From positions 7,254,001-7,318,000 of the forward strand of contig NZ_JAGRPV010000001.1 of the NCBI RefSeq assembly GCF_030014955.1: DNA of 64,000 nucleotides, in the 5' to 3' direction. This DNA comes from Cohnella hashimotonis (GTDB lineage: Bacteria; Bacillota; Bacilli; Paenibacillales; Paenibacillaceae). The notes under the pieces are model-generated. The model was not told the DNA's origin. It searched no databases and saw only the letters and a list, made by a program, of their open reading frames with translations. The translations under genes and the position numbers were made by a program. Shown here in pieces: positions 61,795 through 64,000 of the stretch. Position 1 is the stretch's first letter. Each line of letters opens with the position of its first letter.

Positions 61795-62732
61795 GCCTGC
61801 ATGACCTTCTCTCCTCCAAGCACGGCACGCAATACCGCATCGGCCAGCGCATGCGCAGAGAATCCGGCGGCAGGCCGCTGCAGACGATACAAGTCGATCC
61901 GGCTTGCCATCCCGGTCACTGTCGAAAAATGCCATTGGTCTCCCGCCAAACGCGAAATTAAAAAAGGCCGATACGTATGGATCCGGAGGAGCGCCAACCG
62001 TTCGAGGGCCTGACAACGCGAAAGAGTCACCTCGTCCTTGTCGGTCCGCGTCAGCTCGAATACGCCGGCCAAGGGTACGGCGTCGACGGAAAACGCCGAC
62101 GTCACGGGGATGGCATACTTGGACAGATACAGATGGCGATACCGGTCGGACTGCAAGCCCAGCTGCTCGATGCTCTCCTGCCACAGCTTCTGCTGCGGAT
62201 AGGCCGGCACGACGACCGGCGTTCGGCCGTCCTCGCCGCCGGACGCTATCGCGATCACGTCATCGGTCAGCAACCGGTAGCCGCGGCTTCGGAACGCAGC
62301 CGCCAGCGTCGATTTTCCGGCACCGGATTCCCCGATAAAGGCGTAAGCGCGCCCATCGACGACGATTGCGCTGCCATGGAGCGGAAGTATCCGCCGCTGC
62401 ATCAGGATCGAACCCATGCACGTGCCGAGCAAGTAGAGCCGGATACGCTCTTCCTCGATGCCCGCCAGGGGCGACACGATCACCTGTCTTCCGTCGCGGA
62501 TGCTGTAAACGGCCACTTCAGGCACGTAAAACAAAAACCGGCCGTTCTCGAACGCATAAAAATCGTCCTCTACGTCGGCTGCGCGCCAATCCGCCGACAA
62601 ATCTCCGAGCTTGATCTCGACGTCGGCTTCGCAGGCTCCGCCGGTCGTCTCCAAGAGCTCCGGCAGGCGAATTTCGCTTGATATATGAAGGCCGAATGCG
62701 TAGTACATCGTTGGCGCGATCTCATTCTTCAT
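61791..62732 (-). CDS. HPr-kinase-like lasso peptide kinase (PadeK type)
   Basis: ATG at 62732 has GAGGTG 8 bases upstream; a longer frame start at 62780 has none. The 313-residue protein has an N-terminal domain unlike HPr kinase and a C-terminal kinase core: LPLHGSAIVVDG (H119), P-loop GESGAGKST (134-142) and TDDVIAI (D157, D158). This matches kinases of paeninodin-type clusters that phosphorylate the hydroxyl of the precursor's C-terminal Ser. The precursor here ends in Ser. The gene follows the precursor after a hairpin and overlaps the exporter gene by 4 bp. Confidence 0.88.
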   Translation of the reverse strand: MKNEIAPTMYYAFGLHISSEIRLPELLETTGGACEADVEIKLGDLSADWRAADVEDDFYAFENGRFLFYVPEVAVYSIRDGRQVIVSPLAGIEEERIRLYLLGTCMGSILMQRRILPLHGSAIVVDGRAYAFIGESGAGKSTLAAAFRSRGYRLLTDDVIAIASGGEDGRTPVVVPAYPQQKLWQESIEQLGLQSDRYRHLYLSKYAIPVTSAFSVDAVPLAGVFELTRTDKDEVTLSRCQALERLALLRIHTYRPFLISRLAGDQWHFSTVTGMASRIDLYRLQRPAAGFSAHALADAVLRAVLGGEKVMQA

Positions 62733-62781
62733 TAAAAGGGCACCTCGGTTCTGCGGTTTTTTCCCGCTCGCATGCGTCAAA

Positions 62782-62819
62782 CAAGGGCCCTATACATGCT
62801 CGATGTAAGAGGGCCCTTG
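62782..62819 (-). terminator. Hairpin between lasso precursor and kinase genes
   Basis: CAAGGGCCC and GGGCCCTTG form a perfect 9-bp stem enclosing a second small stem (ATACAT/ATGTAA). On the minus strand it is followed by TTTG only. It lies 15 bp after the precursor stop and likely raises precursor mRNA over downstream genes. Confidence 0.75.
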
Positions 62820-62834
62820 ATCATTTCCATGTAA

Positions 62835-62972
62835 TTAAGAAGCCTCCGGGGCATGGGGATGGCCGTTGTTCGTGCCTTTGCCGTTGCGATCCGGGTACAG
62901 GCCGTTCGGTCCGCCGAACGTCTGGTTGACGTCGAGCACTTCGAGCGTAGGTTGATTCCACTCTTTCTTCAT
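62835..62972 (-). CDS. Lasso peptide precursor (45 residues, paeninodin-like)
   Basis: AAGGAGGTGAG lies just upstream of the ATG. The leader is MKKEWNQPTLEVLDVNQTF: WxxPxL resembles the YxxPxL recognition motif of lasso leaders, and Thr is at -2 from the predicted cleavage site. The core starts GGPNGLYPD, where Gly1 and Asp9 would close a nine-residue macrolactam. The tail RNGKGTNNGHPHAPEAS ends in Ser. The ring shares G2, P3, P8 and D9 with paeninodin (AGPGTSTPD). It lies between the cyclase and kinase genes, 29 bp after the cyclase. Gly20 as last leader residue, giving an eight-residue ring, is a less likely alternative. Confidence 0.92.
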   Translation of the reverse strand: MKKEWNQPTLEVLDVNQTFGGPNGLYPDRNGKGTNNGHPHAPEAS

Positions 62973-63001
62973 CTGGTCTCACCTCCTTCCAAGCGGGAGT
63001 G

Positions 63002-64000
63002 TCAGGCGCCTTGCCGAAGAAACCGGTACACGATCAGACTCTGCATCAGCAATCTCGCATGCCGGTCGAAAGCGCGATCGGGACGAGGCGGATTGCCCAT
63101 CTCCGCCAGCGACAAGCGGACTTGTTCTACGTTCAGCAGCCCCGAGGCCCGGGAATCGTCGCATAGCCGGCGCAGCTCCTCCGACATCTCGTCCCAAGCG
63201 GGAAGCACGCGGTGGATCCAATCCGCCCCCTGTACGCCCCGGACGCGTTGATTCAGCCGGACGGAATCGGGCAGATAACCGGCGGTCGCCCGCCGGACGA
63301 GCGCGCGGTCCATGCCGCCCTGCACGTACTGTTCGACAGGCACGGACAGGCAGAACCGGACGACCCGCGGGTCGCAGGTCGGGTCCCTCTCCCGGACGGC
63401 ATATCGCAGCGACAGCTTGGTCGATGACGTTCCCTGATGGTTCAAGATCGACAGGTTGTCGAACTGATACGTCCGCGCGTCGAATTCGTTCATCCAGGCG
63501 TCCGTCAGTCCGACGTCGTGCCCCTTCAGCCTGTCGAATACACCGGTGCGCGCCGCCAGGTCCGGGTGAATCAGCATCGGGATGCCCGCCAGCGGCTTCG
63601 GGGCCGGATTCGCGAACGCCAGTCTTCCGATATAGGGAAGGAGCCGCGACCGGCCGACGCGAACGTTTTTGCCGTATTGCGACAGCTCGCGGTACAACCG
63701 CACCCAGCGCAGCCGCCGCAGGAGAAGGGCGTAATAGTCCATCGCCGGCCCCCATGAGATGGAGTAATTGCCGTTGCCGCCATGCAGCAGGACGCCGACA
63801 TCCTGTTTGCTCGCTTGCGCGAGAATGCCCTTGAACCAGTAAGAATTTTCAAAAAATTTATAAGGCGCTTCCATTAATGCCAGCAGATCGTCGATTTCCT
63901 CAAAGGAATTGTGCTTCGCGAAGTCCATGTAGCTGTGCGAGAGCGTGCCCACGTGATCCACGATATCCCGGATGAAAGGCGTCTCGTCGGCTGCCATGCT
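63002..64000 (-). CDS. Lasso cyclase, asparagine-synthase-like (partial, C-terminal 332 residues)
   Basis: The frame is open to the right edge, so the N-terminal half lies outside. The visible part fits the C-terminal domain of AsnB-like lasso cyclases: VGVLLHGGNGNYSISWGP (position of the AsnB GxGGDELF loop), later QGTSSTKLSLRYAVRERDPTCDPRVVRFCLSVP and YLPDSVRLNQRVRGVQGADWIHR. AsnB catalytic domains have a DP.D.R-type segment like this one. The ATP-binding SGGxDS motif would be upstream of the window end. The enzyme adenylates the core Asp side chain and closes the ring on Gly1. It is the first visible gene of the minus-strand operon. Confidence 0.9.
   Translation of the reverse strand, partial: SMAADETPFIRDIVDHVGTLSHSYMDFAKHNSFEEIDDLLALMEAPYKFFENSYWFKGILAQASKQDVGVLLHGGNGNYSISWGPAMDYYALLLRRLRWVRLYRELSQYGKNVRVGRSRLLPYIGRLAFANPAPKPLAGIPMLIHPDLAARTGVFDRLKGHDVGLTDAWMNEFDARTYQFDNLSILNHQGTSSTKLSLRYAVRERDPTCDPRVVRFCLSVPVEQYVQGGMDRALVRRATAGYLPDSVRLNQRVRGVQGADWIHRVLPAWDEMSEELRRLCDDSRASGLLNVEQVRLSLAEMGNPPRPDRAFDRHARLLMQSLIVYRFLRQGA

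Overview
The window looks like chromosomal DNA from a GC-rich member of the Paenibacillaceae (Paenibacillus or Cohnella type). This is inferred from large CUT1-type sugar ABC loci, a YesM/YesN two-component pair, DUF5696 and DUF5722 proteins, an SLH-anchored surface protein, strong GGAGG ribosome binding sites and a paeninodin-like lasso peptide cluster. I saw no rRNA, tRNA, CRISPR array or transposase gene.

Layout. 1-8 kb: a transporter fragment divergent from a MocR-type regulator, a lone family-5 solute-binding lipoprotein, a conserved 72-residue protein, an RsbQ hydrolase paired with a PAS-GGDEF protein, and a secreted protein of unknown function. 7.3-34 kb: a very large glycan-utilisation locus. 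A GntR/LacI hybrid regulator faces a sugar-binding lipoprotein. An MsmX-type ATPase, a 976-residue modular binding protein, two permease pairs, an NHL-TPR-Yip1 membrane protein, a DUF5696 protein, a GH106-like rhamnosidase and an (alpha/alpha)6 hydrolase follow. Next, beyond a terminator, comes a 1.8-kilo-residue DUF5722/SLH surface protein. Four GTATAC sites lie upstream of three of these genes and are probably the regulator's operators.

34-42 kb: an orphan trpB, a 52-bp tandem repeat, a sugar isomerase/epimerase divergent from an AraC regulator, a chemoreceptor, a small membrane protein, a decayed histidine kinase, a repeat-rich gap and a chromate transporter. 42.4-52.4 kb: a second sugar locus (two permeases, lipoprotein, YesM kinase, YesN regulator, GH2 enzyme) without its own ATPase. 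It may borrow the MsmX-type ATPase encoded at 10.2 kb.

52.5-59.6 kb: an ECF41 sigma factor in an operon with an FAD oxidoreductase, preceded by a matching ECF41 promoter motif; a collagen-like/tail-collar protein; a GNAT enzyme; a glutathionyl-hydroquinone-reductase-like protein; and a GT39 membrane glycosyltransferase. 59.9-64 kb (minus strand): a lasso peptide cluster in the order cyclase (cut by the window edge), precursor, HPr-kinase-like peptide kinase, ABC exporter. The 45-residue precursor at 62835-62972 appears to be a new lasso peptide with a predicted GGPNGLYPD macrolactam ring and a C-terminal Ser that suits phosphorylation by the kinase. It is the most distinctive element of the window.
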